A DNA stretch of 64,000 bases, taken from contig JXTC01000335.1 in the NCBI GenBank assembly GCA_002914845.1, positions 219,937 to 283,936 of the forward strand. Reading direction: 5' to 3'. Position 1 is the first letter of the stretch. Every line of letters begins with the position of its first letter. Position numbers and translations under genes: made by a program. Source of the DNA: Trema orientale (Eukaryota; Streptophyta; Magnoliopsida; Rosales; Cannabaceae). This document shows positions 31,345-43,400 of the stretch, in pieces. Below the pieces are notes generated by a model. That model was not told the origin of the DNA and made no database searches. It worked only from the letters and a program-made list of their open reading frames with translations.

Positions 31345-32738
31345 GCTTGGTATTTAAGCTAAGTAGATTTAGTCTCAGAAACAAGATCTTGCAAGATGAT
31401 GAAAGATTACTGAAGATTGACAGAGAAGGTAGACCGACTCAGTATACATAACCCTTTTGTACAAGCGTTTTTCTTCATGAATTGTGTTTCATACTTCCAG
31501 AAAGTTAATTTAACTTTGGGACATTTTGATAATTTAACTGTTGGACATTTTGTTGGCTCAATATTTTGTACGTTCTTTCTTTTTATTTATCGTTAAGAGG
31601 TAATCCGAACTATGAGATAATTTCATTATAAATATTTTTCACAGATGTAGCATCTCACAAAGTTTAGACCTATATATATTTTTATATATATTCTTTTTTT
31701 TTAAAAAAAAAAAAAAAGAAGTTGACCTTTCGTAGTTGGAAGATAAACCTCGTTCTTTTACAAGCAAAATCTGCAACAACATCCAGCATTTACCCTGGAA
31801 CAGTATTGACCCATATCATCCTCGATAAAATTTGGTCCTTTTTTTTTTTGGTTTTAATAGGGAATTGGGAACATTTATTCTTATTTGTCTGAAAATTGTA
31901 ATTATTTACTTTTCTTTATAGCGTTCTATACTAGAAATAAAACTACAAAAGGAAGATAACTTGCATCTACAAATCGCATGCAAATTTTCAACGCATAATT
32001 TATCAACGAAAAAAATATTGAGACCTAATACAATTGCAGGATATCAAAAGCAAGACAATTCCAACAGCGAAAGCAGCAAACGTGGCTCAGGGTTTCAAAA
32101 CTAATATAGAACAGACTTTTCACAAAGAGTAGTGATATCTGCTTGCCAATATTTTATGTCATTTATAGAAGAGGACATGTATATGAAATGCTACAAAGCA
32201 ACAACCGATACCATCAAAATTAAAAGAAAATAAAAATTCATGATGTATTTATTTTCTCTAAGTTCTTACTAAAAAGATGAAAGAAAAATTTTTTTTTAAA
32301 AAAAAGAAGATAATTTGCATCATCGTAGCACTTAAGCACATTCCAAGTACCCACTCAAACTACCAATCATGTGCAAATTTTCAGCCCATAATTTACTCTA
32401 AAACAGTAAAAAGTGGGTACATCATAATCCAATGTAGCCTAATTGTTGAGTTTCAAACAACGTGATGAATTCCGAATAATAAGGTTAACATGCAGCAAAA
32501 AAAAAAAAATATTCTCGCGTGATGAGTAGTAATCAGCGGCTTGATCCGTGTCTCCTATTATCTGGAACTTCGGCTTCGTTCTCCAACTTTTAACCCGAGA
32601 GAGTTGAAGTTGGAGTAAAACACTGCAAGAGGCATATTATGTATTATAGACTTTTAAAAGAAAGTAACATATATATCATCTTGCAAGAGGACAACGTCCG
32701 TAAGATGATGATCCCTAAAAATTTAAAAGCAAGAAAGA
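31345..32738. other. 3' flank between the two host genes
   Basis: AT-rich, with poly-T/poly-A runs near 31690-31720 and 32290-32300. Two loosely similar stretches (about 31940-32010 and 32310-32400, sharing 'GCAAATTTTCA' and 'CATAATTTA') suggest an old local duplication. No coding frame is supported. Confidence 0.45.
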
Positions 32739-32856
32739 CTATAATATGTACGTAAGACATGGTTTATGGTACTGACTAGTTTTCTGAAGCTTATTGATGC
32801 CTCTTTCAATATGCACGACTTTTCCATGGCGTCCGTCTTTTAACTCCTTTGATAAC
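32739..32856 (-). CDS. last exon of an unrecognised minus-strand gene
   Basis: On the minus strand an AG acceptor (TTGAATTCAATAG) is followed by RLSKELKDGRHGKVVHIERGI...TYIL and a TAG stop at 32739-32741. Its entry phase fits the donor at 32986 (CGAAG|GTATAA). The protein segment is basic and helical in appearance. I do not recognise the family. Confidence 0.45.
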
Positions 32857-32985
32857 CTATTGAATTCAAGAAATAACCAAACATACGTATTAAATTTATT
32901 TATTTTCTTGAAGCAATAACAAGATAATATTAATGCCAAAAAATCTCCGTAAATTCATGCAAGAGAGTAGTTCAATAAATTATAC

Positions 32986-33072
32986 CTTCGAATTGCTTGC
33001 TTAGGCAAATCTTTGAGGTCAAGAATTTTGACGGTCATCCGTTTCAGACTCAACGATTTGCCTTTTACCGTG
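32986..33072 (-). CDS. internal exon piece of the unrecognised minus-strand gene
   Basis: Open on the minus strand as VKGKSLSLKRMTVKILDL...PKQAIRR up to a GT donor at 32985-32984. It is cut at its 5' side by the left LTR of the gag-only element. Whether it originally joined 35611-35970 directly is uncertain: no clean target duplication is present, and the frames on the two sides do not join simply. Confidence 0.4.
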
Positions 33073-33659
33073 TGTTGAGGTCAAAAAGAATGGACAGCCA
33101 CCTTTGTGGATTTTTTATCCATCCACATTTGTGGACTTTTTGTCCATGACATGTTTTTGAACATGGAAATGAGAGGGAGAATTTTGCTATAAATACTCCT
33201 CTCCTTAGCTTCATCAAAGCATTCCAAAAATCAGAAGTAATTTAAGTGTTTCCTCTAATTAAATTCTTTCGTTTCTCTTTGTTTATCTTTTCAAATAGAG
33301 TATAGTTTCTTTGTGTAAGAGGAGATTTCAAAGAGTATTAGCGAAATATGTGAGTGAGAAAATACTTGTAAGAGAGAGTGCTTGGGTGTATTTAGGATCA
33401 AAGTTGTGAGTGAGTGTTTATAAACACTTGGATCAAATTTTCTCTTTATAGTGAAAGAGCTGTAGCAATTCCGTGGACGTAGCCCAAGTTGGATGAACCA
33501 CATAAATTTGTATCTTACTGTGTTACTTTATTCCTGTATTTATTTCGGTGATCACTGTTCACGTGTACGGTACTATTCATGTATAAGGTACTATTTACGT
33601 ATACAATACTATTCACACATACGAAAAGTCACAAGTGGGAAGGTGATTTTTTCCCAACA
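33073..33659 (+). repeat. gag-only LTR element, 5' LTR
   Basis: TGTTGAGGT...CCCAACA, repeated at 35002-35610. It contains TATAAATA at 33188-33195. Near the 3' end is a short repeat of units like 'CGTATACAATACTATTCAC' (about 33565-33625). It is followed by CTGGTATCTCAGCG, a plausible primer-binding site. Confidence 0.88.
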
Positions 33660-33784
33660 ACTGGTATCTCAGCGATAGGTTGTGGTCTGTTCTTCGGCGC
33701 ACTAAGGCTTAGTGGTAGTCTAAAAAGTTTTGTATAAGGAGGTTGTGTTCAAGTGGAAGCATTTGAACTCTCTAGGGAACTTTC

Positions 33785-34600
33785 TTGGTGGGTTTCTCAG
33801 GTAAGAAAGTGCAAAACGATATGTCAGGAATCAAGTATACAACTCTGATCAGAGCTGATTCAGAGAAATTCGACAGTAACATCAATTTTGACTTGTGGCA
33901 AGTTCAAGTCAAGGATTTGTTAATTCAATCTGGTGTGCACAAAGTTTTGAAGGGAAGAGATATTTTTTAAAAAGCCAAAATTAGCGATGAAAACTGGGAA
34001 GATCTAGACGATAGAGCTGCAAGTGTGATACAGATGTGCTTGGCAAAAAATGTTCTGGCAAATGTGCTTGGAATATCTACAGCCAAAGAACTCTGGGAAA
34101 AGTTTGGAAAATTATATCGGACAAAAGGAGTCTCAAATCGGGTGTACCTGAAGGAGCAGTTTCATATACTACGTATGAGTGAAGGTACAATAATATCAGA
34201 TCATTTAAGTGTCCTAATGGCATCATTTATGAATTAGAGGCTATTGGAATTAAGACTGATGACGAGGACAAAGCGTTGCGACTCATTTGGTCTCTTCCGT
34301 CTTCCTATGAGCATATGAAGCCAATTCCGATATGTGGGAAGGAGATCGGGATTTTTTCAGAAGTGACGAGCAAACTCTTTTCTGAAGAAAGACGGTTGAG
34401 CAATGGTAGAAGTAATGCATCATCTGAAGGTTTAGCATTGACGGTCGACAAAAAGAGAAGAAACTTCAAGAAGAACAACATCGTCTGCTGGACGTGCGGA
34501 CAGGTGGGGCACATAAAAGGAAATTGCCCAAAAGGTGGAGCGAATTCAGCTAGATGCTCCAAGTCTGATGAAGCTGCTAATATTGCCTTCTGTAATTGAG
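33785..34600 (+). pseudogene. copia-type gag (UBN2) with CCHC knuckle
   Basis: Translation gives SNINFDLWQVQVKDLLIQSG, then (after a TAA at about 33968) DENWEDLDDRAASVIQMCLA, TAKELWEKFGKLYRTKG, and a zinc knuckle CWTCGQVGHIKGNC (34485-34530). This is the Ty1/copia Gag pattern. At least one stop and one frameshift (about 34237) break it. No protease, integrase or RT follows before the right LTR. Confidence 0.82.
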
Positions 34601-35001
34601 GCATAGAAGATGCTCTGTGATAAGATGTACATCCTCATAGCAATGCCGCTGATTTCTAAAATTGTCATGAAAGAAGATGTGTAGTAGCGGTAAATTCAGG
34701 ATTCACAAGTTTACATATGGGCATTAATTTGGCGTTAATACAAGGTATGTGGTGAATGATGTTGATAGCTGATGAACTTCCGGAAAAGCCAAACATGAGA
34801 GTCAGCACCATAATTATCAGCAAGGTTCTTTCGACATGAACCGAGATGAAATTCTTACAATTCGTTAATTCTAAGTGGTATACTTATATAGTGGAATATG
34901 ATTATCGGTAAAGACAATAATAGCAACATAAGCTATAAGATGAGCTACTGTATTGATTGTGTGTGAAGACATGATAGAAATCAAGTCTTCAAAAGGAAGA
35001 T

Positions 35002-35610
35002 TATTGAGGTAAAAAAGAATGGGCAGCCACCTTTGTGGATTTTTTGTCCATTCACATTTGTGGACTTTTGTCCATGACATATTTTTGAACATAGAAAGGA
35101 GATGGGGAGTTTTGCTATAAATACTCCCCTCCTTAGCATCCGAAAAATCAGAAGCAATTTAAGTGTTTTCTCTAATTAAATCCTTTCATTTCTCTTTATT
35201 TCTCCTTTCAAAGAGAGTATAGTTTCTTTATGTAAGAGGAGATTTCAAAGAGTGTTAGCGAAAGATGAATGAGAAAATACATGCAAGGGAGAGTGCTTGG
35301 GTGTATTTGGGATCAGGGTTGTGGGTGAGTATTTATAAACACATGTAACAAATTTTCTCTTTATAGTGAAAGACATGTAGCAATTCCGTTGGCGTAGCCC
35401 AAGTTGAGTATACCACATAAATTTGTGCCTTACTGTGTTACTTTATTTCTGTATTTATTTTGGAGATTACTATTTACGCGTATGGTACTATTCACATATA
35501 CAGTATTATTTACGTATATAATACTATTCACACATATAGTATTATTCGCACATACAGTACTATTCGTACATACGAAAAGTCACAAGTGGGAAGGTGATTT
35601 TTTTCCAACA
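35002..35610 (+). repeat. gag-only LTR element, 3' LTR
   Basis: Matches 33073-33659, including TATAAATA at 35116-35123. The terminal minisatellite of ACATATAGTATTATTC-like units is expanded relative to the left copy. Preceded by a purine stretch AAAAGGAAGA acting as a polypurine tract. The whole element is about 2.5 kb. Confidence 0.88.
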
Positions 35611-35970
35611 CCTATGCTGCTCTTGTGGTTGAATTTGCTTTTCTTGATCTTTGTGAATCTCAACGTACCGGATTGGTGAACAACTAAGACACCTAGGTTT
35701 TGGTACTTGAATATGATGATCATTCGAAAGAAGCAAACGCCGAATGACTCCGTCGACAAAAATTTCGTGGACCACATTTTTTTGTTCAAATGTGTATACT
35801 TCAGTCTCAATGCCATTGAAGATGGAAGAGAACTTGAAAATTTGATCATCCTCTAAAAGATACTCTAGGTCAAGCAATGGACACTCAAGTCCATTGTAAT
35901 TGTCTCCTAATAGCTCATCTTTAAAGCCATCCAAAATTGAAGAAAACTCAGAAATTACCTCTCGAACCAT
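35611..35970 (-). CDS. 5' part of the unrecognised minus-strand gene
   Basis: Starts with ATG at 35970 on the minus strand: MVREVISEFSSILDGFKDEL, then LECPLLDLEYLLEDDQIF and FVDGVIRRLLLSNDHH. It stays open until it meets the right LTR of the gag-only element at 35611. The protein is acidic, with alternating hydrophobic segments. No family is recognised. Open length, Met start and nearby splice-compatible exons at 32986 and 32739 suggest a real gene or a recent pseudogene. Confidence 0.45.
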
Positions 35971-36440
35971 TTATTGCTGCTAAATTAGGTGTCTAGGTTT
36001 TAGAAACTGAAACTCTAAAATATTCGAAATCTATTTCAAGTAGTAACCGAAATATATAGGAGAGAATCATTTAATGTAAGTACACTTCGTGGTAGGTTTC
36101 ACTTTTACAGCCTCTATCTCCCAGTACTAGGAGGAATCTGAAATGAAATATATATAGATATATGAGCCATAATCCAGTAGGTATTTTTATTTTTTTATCT
36201 ATCTATAGGTATATTTTTTTTATCTGTTGGATTATTATATAATGACTACCATGATTTGAGTAGTTAGAAAAATAATAATAATAAATAAATAAATATTATT
36301 TAATGCTCTCTCTCTCTCTCTCTTTCTCTATTTTTTATCATGAAAAGACGTGCGTGATGAATTTTAATGGGCAAAATAATACCTATAAATAGGTAAAAAA
36401 AAATTACCTATTGGATTGGTGACTATATATATATATATGA
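35971..36440. other. intergenic, microsatellites
   Basis: Contains (CT)n at about 36307-36328 and a short TA run at 36425-36438. No coding frame. It may include the promoter of the minus-strand gene. Confidence 0.45.
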
Positions 36441-36606
36441 GCAATGCTATGGAGCACTATATGGCTCCCAACACATGATGTGTTAATCTATTATTGGCTA
36501 TTTATAATTACATTTATGGTGGGATCCATTTATTAATTAAAATCACCATTATCAGACTGACACGTCTTTGTAGTATTGGACATCACTAGTACTCCATAGT
36601 ATTAAT
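36441..36606. mobile_element. short inverted-repeat element (candidate MITE)
   Basis: The left end GCAATGCTATGGAGCACTA pairs with the complement of the right end (ATTAATACTATGGAGTACTA) over about 18 bases. The body is about 165 bases and non-coding. It abuts the Athila-type LTR at 36606. The target duplication is not resolved. Confidence 0.45.
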
Positions 36607-37827
36607 GTTACACTAAATGTATACCGCAAGTATATGGTGTCAAGTATTGTAATAAAATAGTAAATAGGGTTGTCGAATCTACGGAGAATGCAATTAAATT
36701 CTACTAAGTACCAAAATTGAGTGACCCTAATTTAATCTAGATAATTCAATTAAATAGTATTCTTTGAAAGGCTAAACTAAAATTGAAATTACAAAATTCA
36801 AAGATCAAATAGTAACTAAGGAAAAATATAGTGCAGTAAAAGAGGTGACAATATGGTGAAAATGCTAGATATTTGATTTCACTTAACTATCCCCTATGTC
36901 TTTCAATTCTGAAGTCCACTTTAACCCAATTTCTAAAATGGTTATAAGCTAGAACCCTTAAGTAATTCTATTATCCTTTTTAAGAGTTACTAGAAAACTA
37001 CCTTTAATTCACAATTTCAATATCTCTATTTAAAATTGAAGAACAAAAGTTCATTAAGTCTAATGGCTCTTAAGCAAGCTTCAAAGGTTAAATAGGTTTT
37101 CTCAAATACTATGTAATTCTAGGTTGTGTCACTCTTAACCCAATTCCGTAATTTTACTTTCTCAAGTCAAAATTTTAGAATCAACAACATCTCAAAGATG
37201 GCCAATCAATTAAGAAGCAATAAAAACAAGAGTTATACAAATAACCAATTGAAAAACTCATAAAATCAACATTGAGAACCAAGATATAGGTTTAAGTCAA
37301 ATTACATTATTCCTTTAGACAAAAGTATTAGTTCATGGTAGAAAAAGACAAATACAATCCAACAACTATCAACATCAAAAGAACAAAAGGAAGAGAAGAA
37401 GAACTCTTTTTGAAATGATGAGATTCTCTTCACATGCTCCTCCTCATTTTCCTTGTTCCTTCGAATTAGCTGCTAAAGCTCTGAAAAACTCCTCCGAAGA
37501 CGTCCCTCTCGGATCCCAAAAAATCCATTTTATACCCCCTTAGCGGCTAGGACAAATCCGGCTAAAAAGGGCCAGAACACGTGCCAGCGCTGAATAAGCT
37601 GCCGAAAAGCTCCAGAAGACTCTGCAGTGCCACGGTGCTGGGCAGAAGATAGGGCAGCGCCGCAACGCTGCCTGTATAGTGGAACCTTGAGTGCTGCGGT
37701 GCTGCATGCACAGCGCCGTGGTACTTAAGGCTCTGCCCAAACAAAAGAACTAAGTTAAAAATCAAGGAAATTAACCGAAAAGAAAGATAAAAATATGACT
37801 AAATAAGTGAATAAAAATCACTTATCA
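36606..37827 (-). repeat. Athila-type element, 3' LTR
   Basis: Plus-strand ends TGTTACAC...CTTATCA, i.e. TGATAAGTG...TGTAACA on the minus strand. It is preceded on the minus strand by a polypurine tract AAGTTTGAGGGAATT and a TTTGCTCGAGGAGTAGCAAA box. A GC-rich block of short repeats lies at 37560-37720. Confidence 0.75.
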
Positions 37828-39083
37828 AATTCCCTCAAACTTAATTTTTGCTACTCCTCGAGCAAAACAAACAGAAAAGAAAGAAAAGAAAAAAAAAAGG
37901 AAAAACAATAAAGAGAGCGGAAACACTAAAGGAAAAACAAAAAACAACTTAGTTCGATCACCTATAGGCCTCAATGATTGTTCGTAATAGCAGCTCCAGG
38001 GGAATTACTAAATATTGACCACATCTAGAATTTGAGCCCTACATGAGTTATGCCTTCTTTTTCAATTTCCTGCTTGTGAGTGTGTGTGTAAATAGCCAAA
38101 ATACATTCAAATACTATCAATTCAGATTAGTTTATGCAAACTAGTGACATGAAGATAGATTTTTGGGATAAGAACCTCATCTCTCTCCATAGGTTTGTTT
38201 CTCCAACATTATCCACTAATGTGGGCTACAAATCATTGAAGATCAATAGGGCTTTCGAAAGCTTGTAATGTGAGCTAGGGTGAAGGTAAGATGACAAGGT
38301 GATTTTTTTTTTTTAAGGTTAAAAAACCCTAGAGCACATATGGTTTAATTCATGATCTTGTTTCTTTAACAACCCTGAAGTAAGATTGTATAACTTTCCC
38401 CCAACTTAGCTTTTGCTCTAATGACTCCGATTACAAAATGAGCTCTCAACACGCTGCTATACCCTCAAATCTAGTCCTAAATGTTTTATTTTTTTTTACA
38501 AGAGGGTATAGCTTTATTCAAATAGAGCACACTCTCATCACTATTTCAACTATCACCCAATTTTTCATATAAATACCCATAGTACATCAACTATATTTAC
38601 ATGTGTTCAAGGTGTCGGGTAAGGGTTTGGTAAATATGAAGAGATTAGGCTCATAGTGTCGAAGTTAAAGAAAATTTTTTTTAAGCTTAATAAAGGTCAA
38701 CTATGGTCTTTCGAGTATTAAGATAGGCTTGAAAAGGCTCAATCGATCCAAAGATGGCCTACATCATGTCTCTAGCAGTGTGTAGCCTAGGATTTCACCT
38801 CAAATGGTCTTCAAACAAGTTCTAATGTTTGATGAGATCTTAAGGAAACAACTAATTCGCATAAAATTTTTCTAGATGTCAGACAGATAGAGAGTGTGGG
38901 GCTATGTGCTCAAGTTACACAGTAAAATTTCAAGAAGGCATGAACCAGATCAGAGTCAAGCATACAGATTAAGTCAATATCTAGAATTATCCAAGACCTA
39001 CTTTCTATGCAATCAAATTTCTTATCATTAGCCTGAAAGGGTGAAAAAACTAAACCAATTTTTTTCTTTTTTAACATAGCAAG
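37828..39083 (-). other. Athila-type element, 3' non-coding region
   Basis: Sequence between the polypurine tract and the solo-LTR insertion. No open frame is seen. The last five bases (GCAAG, 39079-39083) are one copy of the target duplication of the inserted LTR. Confidence 0.6.
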
Positions 39084-40925
39084 TGATGGAATTTGGACCT
39101 AACACTTAAGAAAAATCATACATGCATGCAAACTATGGAAAGCACATGATCACATCATAAACGCAGCAGAAAAATTAGCGGATTTAGGTTTTAAAATTTT
39201 TACATGAAAACAGTTTTCATAACCATAGAACGTGCATATATCATATACAAGATCATGTATAACATAAATCAAATCTAGATACATAAACACTAGAGATGAG
39301 ATAAGGGTTTTCCTCTTGTAGCGTGCTCCTCCTTGATCTTCTTATTGACGGTGATCAAATCTTCAACCTTAGATCTTCTTGTCTATACTCTTGCTCTTGG
39401 TTAAAAAGGTGAGTGGGCACCAAGTTGAATCCTACGTTGGAGAAAGATCAAGAACACTTTCTTAATCCTTTGGAACACAGTTATTTGATATGAACACGTG
39501 AAATTTCTAGAAAACTATTTTCTTCTCTTGGGGATGAGTATGGCCGAATTGCACAATGACTTTAGTTCACTGTGCTTGGCCGAATTTCACTGGCTCTCTC
39601 TCTCTCTCTATGGCGTGTTGCACTAGGCTAGGGTGGTGCAGTTTTTTCTCTCATGTATCTTATATATATGAGCCCAAAAACTGCTAACCCTAGTCCAACT
39701 AGGATTGGGCTTGTTCTCCAATTTGGGCTTTGGGTGTATTTTTGTAAATATGTTCAACCCATGTAACTTATTTATAAAAATACCAACTTCTGTGTAGAAT
39801 CATTATTTTATACAGTTTCGTGAAACTAATTTCACAGATACTACCAACCAATTAATGAGCTTTGTTGAGTTAGACAAGGGACCTAATAGATCCAAATAAT
39901 CTAAGCTCTAATAGTATAATAAATACATAATAACTCTTATTATGGTATTTATATAAATACTATTAGTAAAAGGGACACTCCACTAAAGGCCTAATACTGC
40001 ACTCTTAGATTAAATGTCATGCCTTTTATAGAGATTCAATCAACTAACCTTAATTAACCGATCCATCTAGCATATTCTATACCACATATAGAATCCCTAT
40101 ACAATGCCGTAGTTGGATAGGTGAAATTACCGTAATATCTCTCCAACACCTATTTATCTTTAAGTTACCATCTTTCTATCAAGGAATAATGTTGTCGATA
40201 ATTTTATTCTCAATGGCCATTTAGACAAAATTATCAATCAATTCATAAAGTGAATACTAAGATCTTAGATTTAATTATTCTATGAATCTTGAAAGAACCT
40301 AAAGTGGCATTAATGTATAATGTTCTTAACTATTTGGTGTTCCCATCAATTCATAAGCCATAACCTCCAATATGCCAGAATTCACCTCTAATTTCATAGA
40401 GGTTAGTCTTTTGACAAATCAAAAGGCTATAACTCATGAAAGCAAGTCCAGTCAAACATCAAGGATTAAGATCTACATACTAAGAGCTAGTTTGTGGTAA
40501 TATAAGAATTGAGTTACAGCACTCTAATTCTTTATATTACCTGGTCCAGTTCAATACATATAACTTATTTATGTTGTACTAGTGTTTCTATCAGAAGTTA
40601 GATACTTCAATGATTTAAGACACGTCATTCCCATTGAGATAGAAAAATACTACAATCTTTAGTAAATAAAGTATTCCATCTTTATTTACAGATTGTGAAC
40701 TAATTCATTTAGACTTAGATAAAGAAACAAGTCTCTCCATAATTAATACTTAATCATATTTGTTTCTTTATATACAAATAAAGTCATGGAATCTTTTTCA
40801 TATAAATAAACTATTCAACTGAGACAGTTTAATCTAGCAAATATCATAATTGCATGTAAGAGAAAGTTATTTACACTAAAAAGATAAAATTAGAAATCTG
40901 CTTTTTTAGGGCAAATATCCCAATA
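39084..40925 (-). mobile_element. solo LTR of a copia-type element
   Basis: On the minus strand it starts TATTGGGATATTTGCCCT (canonical TGTTGGG with one change) and ends TTAGGTCCAAATTCCATCA. It is 1842 bases long. The flanks are GCAAG at 39079-39083 and GCAAG at 40926-40930, a perfect 5-bp target duplication. No internal region or second LTR is present, so it is a solo LTR left by LTR-LTR recombination. The TGTTGGGATATTTGCCC start is typical of plant copia elements from recollection. Confidence 0.85.
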
Positions 40926-41339
40926 GCAAGTACAATAACAAAACTAAATAAAGAAAAGTAAAAACACTCCCCCAAACTTAAAATAGATATTGTCTTCAAT
41001 GGAAAAATAAAACAGAGAAAAATGAATAGAGAACTCCCCTTAAAGAAGACATCAGACGTCTTCACTGTCATCACCATGAGGTGGAGGAGGAGGTGGAGGT
41101 CCTGGCTGGTAGGGCGGGAATTGAGGTGGTGCAGGAAAAGACACACTACCTGGGACAGTGTTAAACACACTGTTGGTGAACATCTGCACCAGCGCTTCAT
41201 TGAACTGTGCCTAGTACTGGAAACTCTGCTCCTGGCAGTTAGCAAATTAATAAAATTGTTGCTCGAAGTGGCCCTGCCATTGCTGGTGTATCAGGAGACT
41301 CTGCTGCATCTAACTCATCTATGCCCGCATCTCATGGAT

Positions 41340-42243
41340 CTATCCTGCCCAATCCATGGAACTATCATTGGTCGCAGGCAGTGGTGGAGCAGAAGGACCG
41401 GCTGGCTGAGGTGGCTCTGTAACATCCTGCTGCAAATACTTTAACTCCTCCTGTGAGGGGATATGATAGTGGGAAATAATAGTCCAAGTCAAAGTGCCTT
41501 TAGGATACACAACTACTTCTCCTGGGTGTGTTGGAACATCAGTCTGGCGACAAAGCTCGTAAATCAGAGTAGAGTGACCCAGGCCTACAACAGTGCTACC
41601 TCTGGCTATATGGAGCTTGGAGCTCTGGATGACCTTTCCAACATCGACAGTCAAGCCTTTCAATATGGCATAGCTGAGGACAACCCGTTCTTTTGTAACT
41701 CCACTATAGCTGCTGGAAGGGAAGAGTTTGTCCGAGATAAAATAGTGTATGGCATTTGCATTTCTCCGTAGGCCTGCAGCTGAGAAATTGATCACATCGG
41801 TCTGAGATCACTTCCACCTCGTGCCTGGGTAAGTTAATGGAATAATTACTTCAGGGTCAATACTATCTTCCCATAGCTTAAAGTAGCAATCGTCATCAAT
41901 ATCAAGAAGGTGGTAGAACTTTTTGATGGTGGAACGGTCGAAAGGCACCTATTTACCTCTAACAAAGGCCTTGAGGTTGGTGTGCTGCCATGCATTGGTG
42001 TAGAATTCAGCCACCAACTGGTGTGTAGCAGGTGGCAGTTGCTTTGCAAATTCCTCCCAACCCCTTTTTTTCTATAATGGCCTCAAGCTCATTACCCTGA
42101 TTGACAAAACCTCTTTCCTTGATTGGGCTTTTATGAGTCATAAACTTATGGAACCTGTCTTCTGATTCAGCACTAATGAAAAGCTTCTTATCTTAAGAAG
42201 ATGAAGAGGAGGCAGGGGTTGTCTTTCTCTTTTTCGGTGCCAT
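41340..42243 (-). pseudogene. Athila-type third ORF (putative plant transposon protein domain)
   Basis: Starts with ATG at 42243 on the minus strand (MAPKKRKTTPASSSSS, then a TAA). It continues as ERGWEEFAKQLPPATHQLVAEFYTNAW, VIIPLTYPGTRW and the open block 41795-41340 (NFSAAGLRRNANAIHYFISDKL, GLGHSTLIYELCRQTDV). This is the domain annotated as 'putative plant transposon protein' in many plant genomes. It lies downstream of integrase, the position of the env-like ORF in Athila elements. Three or more in-frame stops are present. Confidence 0.7.
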
Positions 42244-43400
42244 TGTCATATAACAATGAAGTACAAGGCAAGAGTACCAATTTTACACCATAAAAGCACT
42301 CTAAAAAATGCACACTAGGAAAGGACCAAAATGAATTTAGAGAACACACACTTCAATCAAAAGTCACCACACCCAGATTGGCTTAACCCAAGACATTTAA
42401 GTGCATCCACATCCTCACAAAACTAAGAAGAGTATCAAATGACACCATCTAATTCCCAATTGACACTCCACCAGAGATAATATGCAGAAAACGATCCAAG
42501 TCTACAAACAATTAGTCACTAGTTGTTTTTCCCAAAGTCATCAAGTTATGGGTACAACACCATGTGTGTATCATGTGTTTCATAGGAACCAACCTCCTAA
42601 CTTTGTATACTTGCTCCACGACAATCACTTTTGAGCAAGAGTCAAGGAATGAATCACTAAAGGAATTCCAATTCAATATTCAAGCAAACAAAGTTCACTG
42701 TGTACTTTTATCAAATACTTGGTATGCATGAACTATTGTTGCATAATCAATCCCTCTTAATTCTATTAGAAGCACCTAAACAATAATACTTAAGGGGAAA
42801 GAGAAGAACACCAAGTATGCATGAAATGTACCACAAAAAGTCACTAGAAATGAAGCAAGAATTTATTGGCAAATGTGAGATGCTTGAGCTCTTCAATGTT
42901 TGAAAAAAGAGGAGATAGGTATGTGTAAATCATGAAACTCTCCAAATCCTTGTGATTAGGATAATAGAGAGGGATAGGTGAGGTAGATGGAGGGTTTCTT
43001 TTGATTTTTGAAAGGAAATGATGGAGTTGGGTTAGGAGGGGGCGGTTTTGTAAAGAAAAAGATAGGAAAAATGTGAGAAAAAACACGGGCTCTAGTCTTT
43101 TGACTCTTTTTTGTTTTTGTCTATCTTTTTTTTCAATTTTTTTTTCGATTTTTTTTTGAATTTTTTTTGGATTTTTTTTTCGTTTTTTGTTTTTGGTAAA
43201 AAACGTGGCCTGTCTATAGAGTGCCGCTACACTGTCTAACTCCCACAAAATACAATGACCAAACACTCGTACTCATTTTTAGTCCCCAAAAACAACAAAA
43301 CTACAGAAAATAGAACAAAATGAAAGGCACAAATTGGGTTGCCTCCCACTTAGCGCTTAGTTTAAACGTCTTTAGCCTAACTTTCTTCAAGATCTTCAAT
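42244..43400 (-). other. Athila-type element, region between integrase and third ORF
   Basis: Non-coding spacer with a T-rich low-complexity tract at about 43105-43200 (A-rich on the element strand). The lysine-rich open frame over that tract (42844-43266, minus) is a product of the tract. Confidence 0.55.

Noticed and set aside
37540..37765. Two overlapping minus-strand frames with cysteine and serine
   Set aside because: They cover the GC-rich repeat block of the Athila-type LTR, which is non-coding.
42844..43266. Lysine-rich 140-codon frame on the minus strand
   Set aside because: Caused by an A-rich low-complexity tract in the Athila-type spacer; no domain.
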